From Streptomyces sp. NBC_00289 (lineage in GTDB: Bacteria > Actinomycetota > Actinomycetes > Streptomycetales > Streptomycetaceae), in the NCBI RefSeq assembly GCF_041435115.1, contig NZ_CP108049.1:1-64000 (forward strand): DNA of 64,000 nucleotides, read 5' to 3'. Position numbers and translations under genes: made by a program. Shown here one piece after another: positions 8,356 to 15,339 of this stretch; within the stretch, counting starts at the first letter, position 1, and the number at the start of each line of letters is the position of its first letter. The notes below the pieces were generated by a model. It worked only from the letters and a program-made list of their open reading frames with translations, was not told the origin of the DNA and searched no databases.

Positions 8356-8929
8356 GACGTCCGAGAAGCCCTCCAGGACGCCCGCAGAGGTCCTGAAAGC
8401 CGCACGTCAGCGGGACAGCGCCGATAAACGCGGACGCGTCCTCAAGGCCATCCAGGACATGCTCCGCGACAACCGGCGCATCACCTTCGCCGCGGTCGCC
8501 CGCGAAGCGGACGTCTCCAGCTGGCTCGTCTATGCCCCCGGCCTGCGCGAACGCATCGACCAGGCACGAGCACGCCAGGCCGCCCAGGGCCACCAGGACC
8601 AGCAGAGCGGGCGGAAGGTCTCTACCGCCAGCGAGCAGACCGACCTGCTTCTCGCCCGCCAGGAGATCAAACGGCTCCGGACCGAGAACGGCCAGCTGCG
8701 GCAACAGGCCCGCGTTCACCTCGGGCAACAGGTCGAACAACTCGGCAACCACGACCTGGTTGACCGCATCAACGAGCTCACCGAGGAAAACCTCCGGCTG
8801 TCCACCGCGGAACGGCAGGCAACCACCCAGAACGCGGAACTGCAGCAGCGAATCGCCGAGCTTGAGGACGATCTCACAGCAGCCCGCACCAGCCTCCGCC
8901 GCATGATCCGCAACGAGAACCGTGCCTAG
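8345..8929 (+). CDS. tnpC: TnpC-like coiled-coil protein (DUF6262 type)
   Basis: 194 residues. An N-terminal HTH-like stretch (RRITFAAVAREADVSSWLVY) is followed by a long heptad-rich region (about 95-185) with LLLARQEIKRLRTENGQLR and ELQQRIAELEDDL, a clear coiled coil. Small HTH-plus-coil proteins of this kind follow the two recombinases in Tn554-like elements, where TnpC influences orientation and efficiency of transposition. It overlaps the end of tnpB by 11 bases. The family label DUF6262 is from memory of this gene order and should be treated as probable. Confidence 0.75.
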   Translation: MSAETSEKPSRTPAEVLKAARQRDSADKRGRVLKAIQDMLRDNRRITFAAVAREADVSSWLVYAPGLRERIDQARARQAAQGHQDQQSGRKVSTASEQTDLLLARQEIKRLRTENGQLRQQARVHLGQQVEQLGNHDLVDRINELTEENLRLSTAERQATTQNAELQQRIAELEDDLTAARTSLRRMIRNENRA

Positions 8930-8951
8930 GGCCCTAGCCAGGGCCGGACGG

Positions 8952-9476
8952 TCACGCGAGTGACGGCCACCGATCGGTAGCCCACTCCAGCCAGCCTGAC
9001 CACCCAGGAGGCGGACCTCCAACCCCATGGCCCTCGAGTTCCGCGGCATCGGGCTCCTCGAACAGCGTCCTCCAGTGCACGAGGTCCGTCTCGCTCATCG
9101 CGAAGGTCTGATGAGGGGTGGTCGACTGGCGATGGGCGACCCGAGCACGTTGGGTCTCATGGTCCACCGGCACATACACAAGCTGAAAGGACGCGCCCAC
9201 AGACATCACCAACCAGCGGATCGCGGACCTCTCGTCACGAGACCAGCATCCGAAATCCAGGACCACGTTCGTTCCCAGCTTCAGCGCTTCCAGACCAAGC
9301 CAGAGCAGCCGTCCTTCCAGCACATCGCGCTTCCCCTCAGGCTGCGGATCGCCGAACAGCGGGCGCATCCACTCATCCGGCGTCAGCCTCAGAGCGCTGT
9401 GCTCCTTGGCCAGCTGCCGAGCTCTCGTGGTCTTTCCGGCCCCGGGCAGGCCGACCGTCAGGAACAACATCGTCAC
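8952..9476 (-). CDS. P-loop ATP-binding kinase (AAA_33 / zeta-like)
   Basis: 174 residues. The N-terminus MLFLTVGLPGAGKTTRARQL contains a perfect Walker A (GLPGAGKT, residues 9-16). DEWMRPLFGD, VLDFGCWSRDERSAIRW and a lid-like Arg-rich segment (THE...RARVAHRQS) are typical of the AAA_33 group, which phosphorylates small molecules or nucleic acid ends. No membrane segment. The gene faces the Tn554-type module and ends 22 bases from tnpC. The substrate cannot be told from sequence; zeta-toxin-like and chloramphenicol phosphotransferase-like relatives share this fold. Confidence 0.75.
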   Translation of the reverse strand: MTMLFLTVGLPGAGKTTRARQLAKEHSALRLTPDEWMRPLFGDPQPEGKRDVLEGRLLWLGLEALKLGTNVVLDFGCWSRDERSAIRWLVMSVGASFQLVYVPVDHETQRARVAHRQSTTPHQTFAMSETDLVHWRTLFEEPDAAELEGHGVGGPPPGWSGWLEWATDRWPSLA

Positions 9477-9521
9477 ACCCAGATCTTGTCACGAAGGCCA
9501 AGAGCCCGTGCCTAACGTCCC

Positions 9522-9821
9522 TCACGCAGCTACATGGCGTTGACCTGCACTAACACCCTGGGAACCCCAGATAACGCCGGTGCGCAAAGCACTCACCCAG
9601 TACAAGAGGCGTACGCGCTCGACTTCGTCGGCGTACTGGCGCAGTTGGGGGCCGGCGGTGTCGCCGGGCAGAGGTTCGCCTATGTCCGGGTCCACGGAGA
9701 TGACGACCAGGGCGCGGTCCAGGGCATGGATGTCCGCCTCGCTGGTGATGTTCTCCAGCTGCTTCGCGGCGGAGTCGGAGAAGGCGATACGGGCGCGGCG
9801 CGGGCCCTGCTGCGAGGGCAT
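9522..9821 (-). CDS. putative ParE/RelE-like toxin
   Basis: 99 residues. The basic N-terminus (MPSQQGPRRARIAFSDSAAK) with predicted beta-alpha start, a helical middle (ALDRALVVISVDPDIGEPLP) and the strand pattern RQYADEVERVRLLYWVSALR resemble RelE/ParE-fold toxins, in which a late strand carries basic residues. The ATG at 9821 overlaps the stop of the upstream 77-residue gene as ATGA, the usual antitoxin-toxin coupling. The assignment rests on size, order and secondary-structure pattern, not on a firm motif. If correct it would stabilise the plasmid after cell division. Confidence 0.55.
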   Translation of the reverse strand: MPSQQGPRRARIAFSDSAAKQLENITSEADIHALDRALVVISVDPDIGEPLPGDTAGPQLRQYADEVERVRLLYWVSALRTGVIWGSQGVSAGQRHVAA

Positions 9822-10054
9822 CAGGCGACGGCCGGGCGCTGGGCGGCGAGCCGGGCGAGGTGGGCCTCGCGCAGTTCCTCCCACGGCGTGCAGTCCTCCA
9901 CCGAGGGCAGCCCGTTGGTGGCGATGTCCTCCAGGACGGCGGCGAACTGGTCGGCGTTGGCGCGGGTCTTGGCCGCGTACGCGCGCAACCCGTCGGCGGC
10001 CGCGGGCTCCAGCTGCTGACGGGCGTGGTCGGCGGGGGCCGGCTGTTCGCTCAT
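9821..10054 (-). CDS. putative antitoxin, 77 aa
   Basis: 77 residues starting MSEQPAPADHARQQLEPAAA at ATG 10054, with GGAG about 9 bases upstream. The protein is helical, Ala/Glu-rich and acidic, with a likely toxin-binding C-terminal helix (EDCTPWEELREAHLARLAAQ). The last base pairs overlap the toxin start as ATGA. The upstream 730 bases hold repeats that could be its operator. No DNA-binding fold is recognisable. Confidence 0.5.
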   Translation of the reverse strand: MSEQPAPADHARQQLEPAAADGLRAYAAKTRANADQFAAVLEDIATNGLPSVEDCTPWEELREAHLARLAAQRPAVA

Positions 10055-10156
10055 CGAGGGCTCCAGGGGCAGAACTGTCGTCTGCTTCAACGGTATCGGC
10101 CGCCCCCGGCCCTGGGGACCACTCCGGACGAACCCGGCCGCATGAGGGTGCAGGAT

Positions 10157-10600
10157 CCAGGGACCCAGGTGGACCCAGCAGCCGTTGCGGATCGTGTCCG
10201 CCAGCGAAAACACCGGTCCGAGGACCCAGGGACCCAGGTTCTGGGGCGGTTGCTGGGTCCAGCTGGGTCCGCCCGCGCGATGACACAGATCAGCTGATCA
10301 GTGACACAGATGAGCGTGCCCACCTGGGGAAACAGGGGGTTGATGACACAGATGACACAGGTCTGCCGGACTGTTCAGGCAGGGATGCCGGGCACGACCT
10401 GCCTGACTACGGTCCGTACTGCTCAGGAGTGCGCGCGCGAGGCATGATCAAAAGTGTCACGCTCCACCCCCGAATCCGCCCGGGAGAGGCCTCCAGGCCC
10501 CGGGAATAGGACATAAGGGAACATATTCGAGGTGGCGTGACACTTTTCCAGAGGGGCGTGACAGGTGGTGTCACGCTCACGCTCTGTCAGCGTGACATCT
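10157..10600. repeat. three-family repeat locus (candidate second origin or centromere)
   Basis: Within the gene-free interval 10055-10784: GGACCCAG occurs at 10161, 10171, 10223 and 10230 and inverted as CTGGGTCC at 10253 and 10263. TGACACAG occurs at 10281, 10302, 10344 and 10353. AGCGTGACAC/GTGTCACGCT words occur at about 10454, 10534, 10554, 10568 and 10589. AAAAGTGTCACGC (10450-10462) is a perfect inverted copy of GCGTGACACTTTT (10535-10547). A relatively AT-rich patch (10504-10530) lies inside that inverted pair. Confidence 0.7.
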
Positions 10601-10784
10601 TTCGGAAGCGCGCGGCGCCCTGCGACCTCACAGGGTTACAGGTCGCCTCCCGGAAGCGCGTCTGCCTGAGGAAACGGCCTCACAGGCTCGCAGGCGAACA
10701 GGGTGAACAGGGCATTTCCGGCCCCGGACCTCGCAGGTCGGCCCGATGGGATCGGGGAGGCCTGTGACCTTGCGGAGAGTGAGA

Positions 10785-11546
10785 TCAGCTCTGCCCGGGC
10801 CGGGCGCGGGCGAGGAACGCGGCGAGGTCGCCGGTGGCCTCGGGGTCGGCGGCGGCGAGCCGGGCCGCGAACGCCAGCTGGTCGACGTCGGCGCCCGGCG
10901 CGAGGTGCGCGAGTTCGGTGAGCAGCGCGGCGTGGGCGAGCAGCTGCGTCGGCAGCAGATCGGCTGCGGCCTGGCGGGCGGCCGGGTCCCGGTAGTGCCC
11001 GAGGTGCGCGGCCAGGGCGTGGGCGAGCCAGGCGTCGACGTCCTTCTGCATGTACGAGCCGGCCCGCCGGGTGAGTTCGTCCCGGGCGGCTTCGTCGCCC
11101 TCGCGGGGCTCGGTCTGCTCCAGCGTGCCGAGCTCGCGCAGCGCCTGGAGCTCATCGGCGCGGGCCGCGACCCGGGCGGCTTCGCGCAGCTCGGCTTCCC
11201 GGGCGGCGGCGGCCGCGGCGTCGGCGGCGAGCTCCGCCTGGACGACGTCGTCGGCGTCCGGGTCGTAGACGGTGTCCGGGGCCGCGTCGGCGAGCAGCTG
11301 CTCGATGCGTTCCCACTCCGCGAGCTCCGCCGGGCCGCGGACGTCGTCGGCCAGGTCCTCGTGCCGGGAGGCCTGCCGGGCGTCGAACCGCGCTTCCTCG
11401 AGGGCCGCCGCGACGGCGCCGGCGTCCATCCCCTTCGCCCGGCGCCGGACGACGCGGCGACCGATGCGGGCGGGGTCGACCGGCTCGCGGGACGCAGCGA
11501 CGCGCGGGGCGAGCGGACGGCGGGCGGTGCGCCAGGGCGTGGTCAT
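10785..11546 (-). CDS. hypothetical Ala/Glu-rich helical protein
   Basis: 253 residues, almost entirely charged and Ala-rich with no recognisable domain. The first ~45 residues are basic (MTTPWRTARRPLAPRVAASR), and the rest alternates Glu/Asp/Arg/Ala in heptad-like patterns, so a mainly helical, perhaps coiled-coil, protein is likely. The start at 11546 has GAGG 7-8 bases upstream. It lies just downstream of the second tpg-like gene on the same strand, with a gap of about 100 bases, so the two may be cotranscribed. Function unknown. Confidence 0.6.
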   Translation of the reverse strand: MTTPWRTARRPLAPRVAASREPVDPARIGRRVVRRRAKGMDAGAVAAALEEARFDARQASRHEDLADDVRGPAELAEWERIEQLLADAAPDTVYDPDADDVVQAELAADAAAAAAREAELREAARVAARADELQALRELGTLEQTEPREGDEAARDELTRRAGSYMQKDVDAWLAHALAAHLGHYRDPAARQAAADLLPTQLLAHAALLTELAHLAPGADVDQLAFAARLAAADPEATGDLAAFLARARPGQS

Positions 11547-11648
11547 CGTCGGCCTCGTATTCGTGGTGCGGATTCGGAGCGGGCCGCCGCCAGAGCGTTG
11601 TCGGCGGCCCGCCGATACGTTTTATAGCAGGCTCTGAATTCCGCGTGT

Positions 11649-12242
11649 TCAGAACTGGAAATCTATCGACTGTACGTCCGTGAAATCTGCTCGGAGCCCG
11701 TCGGCGCGGCTGCCCCACTCCGTGAAATACGACTCGGTTATGGCCTCGGCGACGACCGGATGCAGGTCTTCCTCTGTCGCACCGGCCTCCTGTAGGCGGA
11801 GGATCTCCTTGACGTAGGTGGGCGAGATCGGCGTGGTGATGGTGCGCTCGCGGCCGTCGTCCGAGCTGCCTGTGCAGGTGAATCCGAAGTAGGCCGTCAC
11901 CTCCACCATCATGCCGCCGGAGGTCGCCGCGCGCTCCCGCGCCTGTGCCCTGACCTGCGGTTGCCACTGAGATTCCGTCGCCTCCACCAGCGTGGCCTGC
12001 AGGCGCTTCTGAGGCTTCGTCTGCTGTCCGGCGCGGTAGCGCTGCACGGTGCGGGTCGAGACGCCCAGCTGTTGGGCCAGGGCCTTCGTGGACTGCTTCG
12101 TGCGCGTGTAGAGGAATTCCATCTGGGCCTTCGCGGATTTCGGCGCGGGCCGGGTGAACACCTTGCGCTCCGCCCGCTTGAGGGCGTCCAGGACCCTGTT
12201 GCGGCGCGGGGCCGGCGGCTGCGTGTCGTCGCTGTCGATCAT
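11649..12242 (-). CDS. divergent second terminal protein (Tpg-like)
   Basis: 197 residues. It aligns along its length with the canonical Tpg at 14770-15327: VFTRPAPKSAKAQMEFLYTR against AFTRPAPKNAGPQMRYLVKQ, LGVSTRTVQRYRAGQQTKPQ against LRISQRTVERYVKDQIKKPR, WQPQVRAQARERAATSGGMM against WQPQIRAKARAKAATTGGIV, and a shared C-terminal AGATEEDLHPVVAEAI. The HTH (STRTVQRY) and the segment around SGGMMVEV are kept. Tpg primes telomere end synthesis and stays covalently bound to the 5' ends. The ATG at 12242 abuts GGAGGA with almost no spacing; GTG 12257, with AGGGGA upstream, is the alternative start (202 residues). Confidence 0.8.
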   Translation of the reverse strand: MIDSDDTQPPAPRRNRVLDALKRAERKVFTRPAPKSAKAQMEFLYTRTKQSTKALAQQLGVSTRTVQRYRAGQQTKPQKRLQATLVEATESQWQPQVRAQARERAATSGGMMVEVTAYFGFTCTGSSDDGRERTITTPISPTYVKEILRLQEAGATEEDLHPVVAEAITESYFTEWGSRADGLRADFTDVQSIDFQF

Positions 12243-12372
12243 TCCTCCAGCACACACCCGTTCCCCTGTGGACAGATTTCCGTGCCCGGGCGTCCCCCGT
12301 CGCAGGCGGGGTTGACGGAGTGGATCAGCGGGTCTTGGGTGGAGGGCCACGTCCAGAGCAAGGGGACTGGCC

Positions 12373-12681
12373 ATGGATCTGCTCAGGCTTTCCGACCGGC
12401 TGCCGCAGTGTTCACGCTGCCGGGGCGACCTCATCATGAGCGGGGTGGCGCCACAGAACGACAAACACGGGCGGCCGATCCACCTGGAGCTGTGCCCGGT
12501 GTGCGACACCGGAGACGTGGACCGCCCGGCGGCCGGCCTTCTCGTGCAGTGGTTCGCCGACCGTGGCGGTCATGACGAGAGCCGCATCCAGGAGGGCTCA
12601 CACCTGCTGATGGAGTGGACGAAGGAGTGCATGGCCACCCACGGCTGGTACTTGCACGACACCCCGCCCGACCAGCCCTGA
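12373..12681 (+). CDS. small zinc-ribbon protein (DUF6300-like)
   Basis: 102 residues. Two CxxC pairs (CSRCRGDL near residue 13 and CPVCDTGD near 42) suggest a zinc ribbon. The following PAAGLLVQWFADRGGHDESR is a helix typical of a Streptomyces-only family I remember as DUF6300. ATG 12373 follows AAGGGG at acceptable spacing. Neighbours are the second tpg on the opposite strand and two further small Streptomyces-type genes. The role is unknown; zinc binding is an inference from the cysteines. Confidence 0.65.
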   Translation: MDLLRLSDRLPQCSRCRGDLIMSGVAPQNDKHGRPIHLELCPVCDTGDVDRPAAGLLVQWFADRGGHDESRIQEGSHLLMEWTKECMATHGWYLHDTPPDQP

Positions 12682-12768
12682 GCCGTCATCAGCAGAAGCC
12701 GCCCGGGCGCACAGCGCCGCCGCGTCGTACGGGCAGTACGGCCGCCGGGTCGAACTACTGTTGGGGCC

Positions 12769-13128
12769 GTGGCGACAACGTACGACTACCCCGGCGACCT
12801 CATCGCAGCGCAGCAGGCACTCACCCAGGTGCGGGCCGACCTCACCGCCCTGTACAAGCGGCTGCCCTACTCCGTCGAACCGATGGAAGGCTGGCAGCGC
12901 CCCGAGGGCTACTGGCGCACCCCTCGCGCTTACCCGGACTCGCCCGGCTGGTCGGAGCAGGAGCAGCAGGACGTCGCCGCGCTGCGCAAGCGGGAACGCG
13001 ACCTCACCGCCGCGATCGTCACGCACGCCTTCTGGAACGAGGTCCCCGGGCCTGAACGGCTCGATGCCCGCTCCCAACTCAAGCACGCTCTCGCACGCGA
13101 GGACCGCGAGGGCCAGGAGGCGGCGTAG
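12769..13128 (+). CDS. hypothetical protein, 119 aa
   Basis: 119 residues with a GTG start. The helical pattern AAQQALTQVRADLTALYKRL followed by aromatic-rich EGWQRPEGYWRTPRAYPDSP and a second helix SEQEQQDVAALRKRERDLTA is typical of small Streptomyces proteins of unknown function. It ends 2 bases before the next gene, so the two are probably one operon. No cysteine cluster, membrane segment or catalytic motif is seen. Confidence 0.6.
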   Translation: MATTYDYPGDLIAAQQALTQVRADLTALYKRLPYSVEPMEGWQRPEGYWRTPRAYPDSPGWSEQEQQDVAALRKRERDLTAAIVTHAFWNEVPGPERLDARSQLKHALAREDREGQEAA

Positions 13129-13130
13129 CC

Positions 13131-13652
13131 GTGGCGGACACGCCACCCGAGCCGGAGCCGCCGCCCATCATCGTGGTTCTGCCCGACGGCCAGGAGGTCA
13201 CCGGCCGCCTCCAGGAGCGACAGCAGGTCCCGGACGCCTGGCTGTACAAGGTGGCCGTCCCGGCCTGGCAGAACACGCCTTCCGGGCAGGTGGAGCCCGC
13301 CTGGTACGTGGTGTGGGTGCAGGCCCCCGACCACGTGAAGCCCGTGCCCGGCGTCTCGTACGACGACGTCCCCACGACCCGGCTGCCACCGCCGACAACA
13401 GAGCAGCAGATTCTCGGGGAGCGCCGGCCTTCGGGCTGGGTCCTGCAGAAGCTGGACGGCGGCCGCGGTCCCGGCCGGGGCGTCATCCACGCAGTCGACT
13501 GCGAGGAAGCACCCGCCGGAGCACCGGTGCTCAGCTTGGACAGGGCGCTGGACGCTGCGGAGCATCCCGGTACTCGGCTGTGTTCTTTGTGCGGCGCGGC
13601 GCAGGAGCTGGATCCCGTGCTCAAAGGGTTCGACCACAGCGACGGCGAATAG
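13131..13652 (+). CDS. DUF6233-like protein
   Basis: 173 residues with a GTG start. The N-terminal half has IIVVLPDGQEVTGRLQERQQ, a beta-rich LPDGxxVxGxL motif, with VPAWQNTPSGQ after it. The C-terminal half has VIHAVDCEEAPAGAPVLSLD and LCSLCGAAQEL, matching the HAGDC...CxxC pattern of the Streptomyces family I recall as DUF6233. Three or four cysteines/histidines could bind a metal. It follows the 119-residue gene with a 2-base gap. No function is known for the family. Confidence 0.65.
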   Translation: MADTPPEPEPPPIIVVLPDGQEVTGRLQERQQVPDAWLYKVAVPAWQNTPSGQVEPAWYVVWVQAPDHVKPVPGVSYDDVPTTRLPPPTTEQQILGERRPSGWVLQKLDGGRGPGRGVIHAVDCEEAPAGAPVLSLDRALDAAEHPGTRLCSLCGAAQELDPVLKGFDHSDGE

Positions 13653-14531
13653 GCCCGCTCCTCTGGCAAGGGCCGAAGGCGACATGCGCCAGGGCCTCTT
13701 GCGCAACGCGGTTCGCTTCGGAGAGGTAAAAGGAGAGAGCTCCGTAGCGAAGACGAACCGTTTCGCAGTGCGCGGAGAAGCCGGAGACACGTCCTGCACG
13801 AAGTCGGATGCGCTGCTTGCGTTGAAACCGCCGACTCCGGCGAAGAGTTCTACCGACTCCGCAAAGAGAGCGACGATGTTTCGCTTCCCAACCTTGCCAC
13901 GGACGGGTGTTTCAGTGGTTCAAGGCCTCAGTTTTCGCGCCTCAGAGAGGGCTCTGCAACGTGTTCCTGAGCGTTCTCAAGGCTTGTCGGCTCCGCTTCG
14001 GTATTAGCGGGCATCAGCTTTCACATTCGGCGACCTCACATCTCGGACGGCATCGCCGCAGGTGGGAGGCTTGCAATCTTCGGTGACTTGACAAGCGGCA
14101 GCGCCTAGCACATGTGCGGTGACTCCGCTGAGGTGCCTTCCCCGGGCTGAGTTGTCCTTCGATGCCGTACAGAGGCAGAGGGAAGGTCGGGCCGTGATGT
14201 GCGTAGGCTTCTGAGTCGACGGCAGCGGCAGTGCTTCCTGGGTTCTGCAGCCGCTCCAACGGTGCAGTCGTCAATGCGTAGTTCGACCGCTTCAACCGGA
14301 AGGAGACAAAGCAGTGGCCCCCTGCTCCAACAAGGGGCCACTCGCGTAGTCCGACAGCTCCACCCCGTACCAGAACGCATTCCAAGATGGGAGAAGAACC
14401 ATCAGGTTCGAGCCCGAGCCTACGGGGCGCCGTGTGCTGCCGTCGAGTCAAGGCAGTCCCGGCACGCCCGCAGGCATAGCCGCACAAGCCCGTCACCACA
14501 CCTCCTGTATGAACAGGGAGAGGCGGGCTTC
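13653..14531. other. intergenic stretch with no supportable gene
   Basis: Base composition drops relative to neighbours and open frames (such as 13684-14007) lack codon bias and ribosome binding sites. A strong hairpin AGTGGCCCC/GGGGCCACT lies at 14313-14342. The stretch resembles eroded coding or chromosomal DNA. Confidence 0.5.
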
Positions 14532-14684
14532 GTGAACAACGACCAGATCAGCGTGCGCACGGTGGTGCTGTTGCTGGTGGGCGCGTTAACCGTCGTCGTC
14601 GCTCTCCAAAAGCCGGCGCTCGGAGCGGCGATCGGCGTCGGCGTCGTTGTTGTCGCCCTGCTCAACGAGCTGATGGGCAGATAG
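14532..14684 (+). CDS. small two-helix membrane protein, 50 aa
   Basis: 50 residues from GTG 14532, preceded by GGGAGAGG. The sequence VNNDQISVRTVVLLLVGALT begins the first hydrophobic segment (residues ~9-24). A second follows at ~29-43 (GAAIGVGVVVVALLNEL). Short membrane proteins of this form are common in actinomycetes and are usually missed by annotation. It is convergent with tpg and shares the terminator at 14718-14746. Confidence 0.6.
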   Translation: MNNDQISVRTVVLLLVGALTVVVALQKPALGAAIGVGVVVVALLNELMGR

Positions 14685-14717
14685 CCGGCGACCATCCCAC
14701 CCTCGCGGATACGCGAG

Positions 14718-14746
14718 CGAGCCCCGGACCACATCGGTCCGGGGCT
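14718..14746. terminator. bidirectional terminator hairpin between small membrane gene and tpg
   Basis: GAGCCCCGGACC (14718-14729) pairs perfectly with GGTCCGGGGCTC (14735-14746) around a 5-base loop, between two convergent genes. Confidence 0.8.
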
Positions 14747-14769
14747 CGCGGGCTGTTCGGGGCACGTTG

Positions 14770-15327
14770 CTACAGGTCGAACTCGAGGTGCTCGATGTCC
14801 GTGAACCGGACCTCTTCCAGGCTTCCGGCGCGGCGGCCGCCGTCCTGGAAGTAGACCTCCTTGAGCGCTTCGGCGGCGATCTCCTTCAGCTGCTGGTCGG
14901 TGGCGCCGGCTTCCTGGGCGTCGAAGAGTCGGGCGGCGTAGCGCGGCGGCAGGGCGACGGTGAGGTGGCGGATGCGGTCCTGGTCCGTCGATCCGATGGG
15001 TGCGGTGTAGCCGAGCCTGGCGCGGGTGTCGACGACGATGCCGCCGGTGGTCGCCGCCTTCGCGCGGGCCTTCGCCCGGATCTGCGGCTGCCACCGCTTC
15101 TTCACCTCGCGCTCCAGGCGCACGGCAAGGTCGGCGCGCGGCTTCTTGATCTGGTCCTTCACGTACCGCTCCACGGTGCGCTGCGAGATGCGCAGCATCT
15201 GGGCGACCGCCTTGGTGCCGCCCAACTGCTTGACCAGGTAGCGCATCTGCGGGCCCGCGTTCTTGGGTGCCGGGCGGGTGAATGCCTTCTGCACCGCGGC
15301 GTCCAGGCCGTCCCCGAACAGGCTCAT
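14770..15327 (-). CDS. tpg: terminal protein Tpg
   Basis: 185 residues, the normal length of Streptomyces Tpg. The N-terminus MSLFGDGLDAAVQKAFTRPA, the HTH MLRISQRTVERYVKDQIKKP, WQPQIRAKARAKAATTGGIV, LGYTAPIGSTDQDRIRHLTV and the ending FTDIEHLEFDL match the family closely. Tpg is covalently linked to the 5' telomere ends and primes fill-in of the 3' overhang after bidirectional replication. It is recruited by Tap, whose gene lies 12 bases upstream on the same strand, so the two form an operon. Its presence agrees with the telomere at position 1. Confidence 0.95.
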   Translation of the reverse strand: MSLFGDGLDAAVQKAFTRPAPKNAGPQMRYLVKQLGGTKAVAQMLRISQRTVERYVKDQIKKPRADLAVRLEREVKKRWQPQIRAKARAKAATTGGIVVDTRARLGYTAPIGSTDQDRIRHLTVALPPRYAARLFDAQEAGATDQQLKEIAAEALKEVYFQDGGRRAGSLEEVRFTDIEHLEFDL

Positions 15328-15339
15328 CGTCGCCTTCTC

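Larger units (their letters stand above)
4694..8929 (+). mobile_element. Tn554-type recombinase module (TnpA-TnpB-TnpC)
   Basis: Three tightly overlapping plus-strand genes: a 384-residue tyrosine recombinase, an 836-residue tyrosine recombinase with Cys clusters, and a 194-residue coiled-coil protein. This is the order and relative size of Tn554 tnpA, tnpB and tnpC. Tn554 relatives have no terminal inverted repeats, and I see none here, so the element ends cannot be fixed from sequence. The P-loop kinase at 8952-9476, convergent and 22 bases away, could be cargo or target-site DNA. Confidence 0.75.

Noticed and set aside
10157..10600. possible CRISPR array
   Set aside because: Repeats are 8-13 bases, mixed in orientation and unevenly spaced; no cas genes nearby.
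13684..14007. 107-codon plus-strand frame
   Set aside because: Low third-position GC, Ser/Arg-rich without pattern, no supporting ribosome binding site.
14400..14440. tRNA-like TTCGAGC T-loop
   Set aside because: The flanking T-stem has a mismatch, and no D-arm, anticodon arm or acceptor stem fits.
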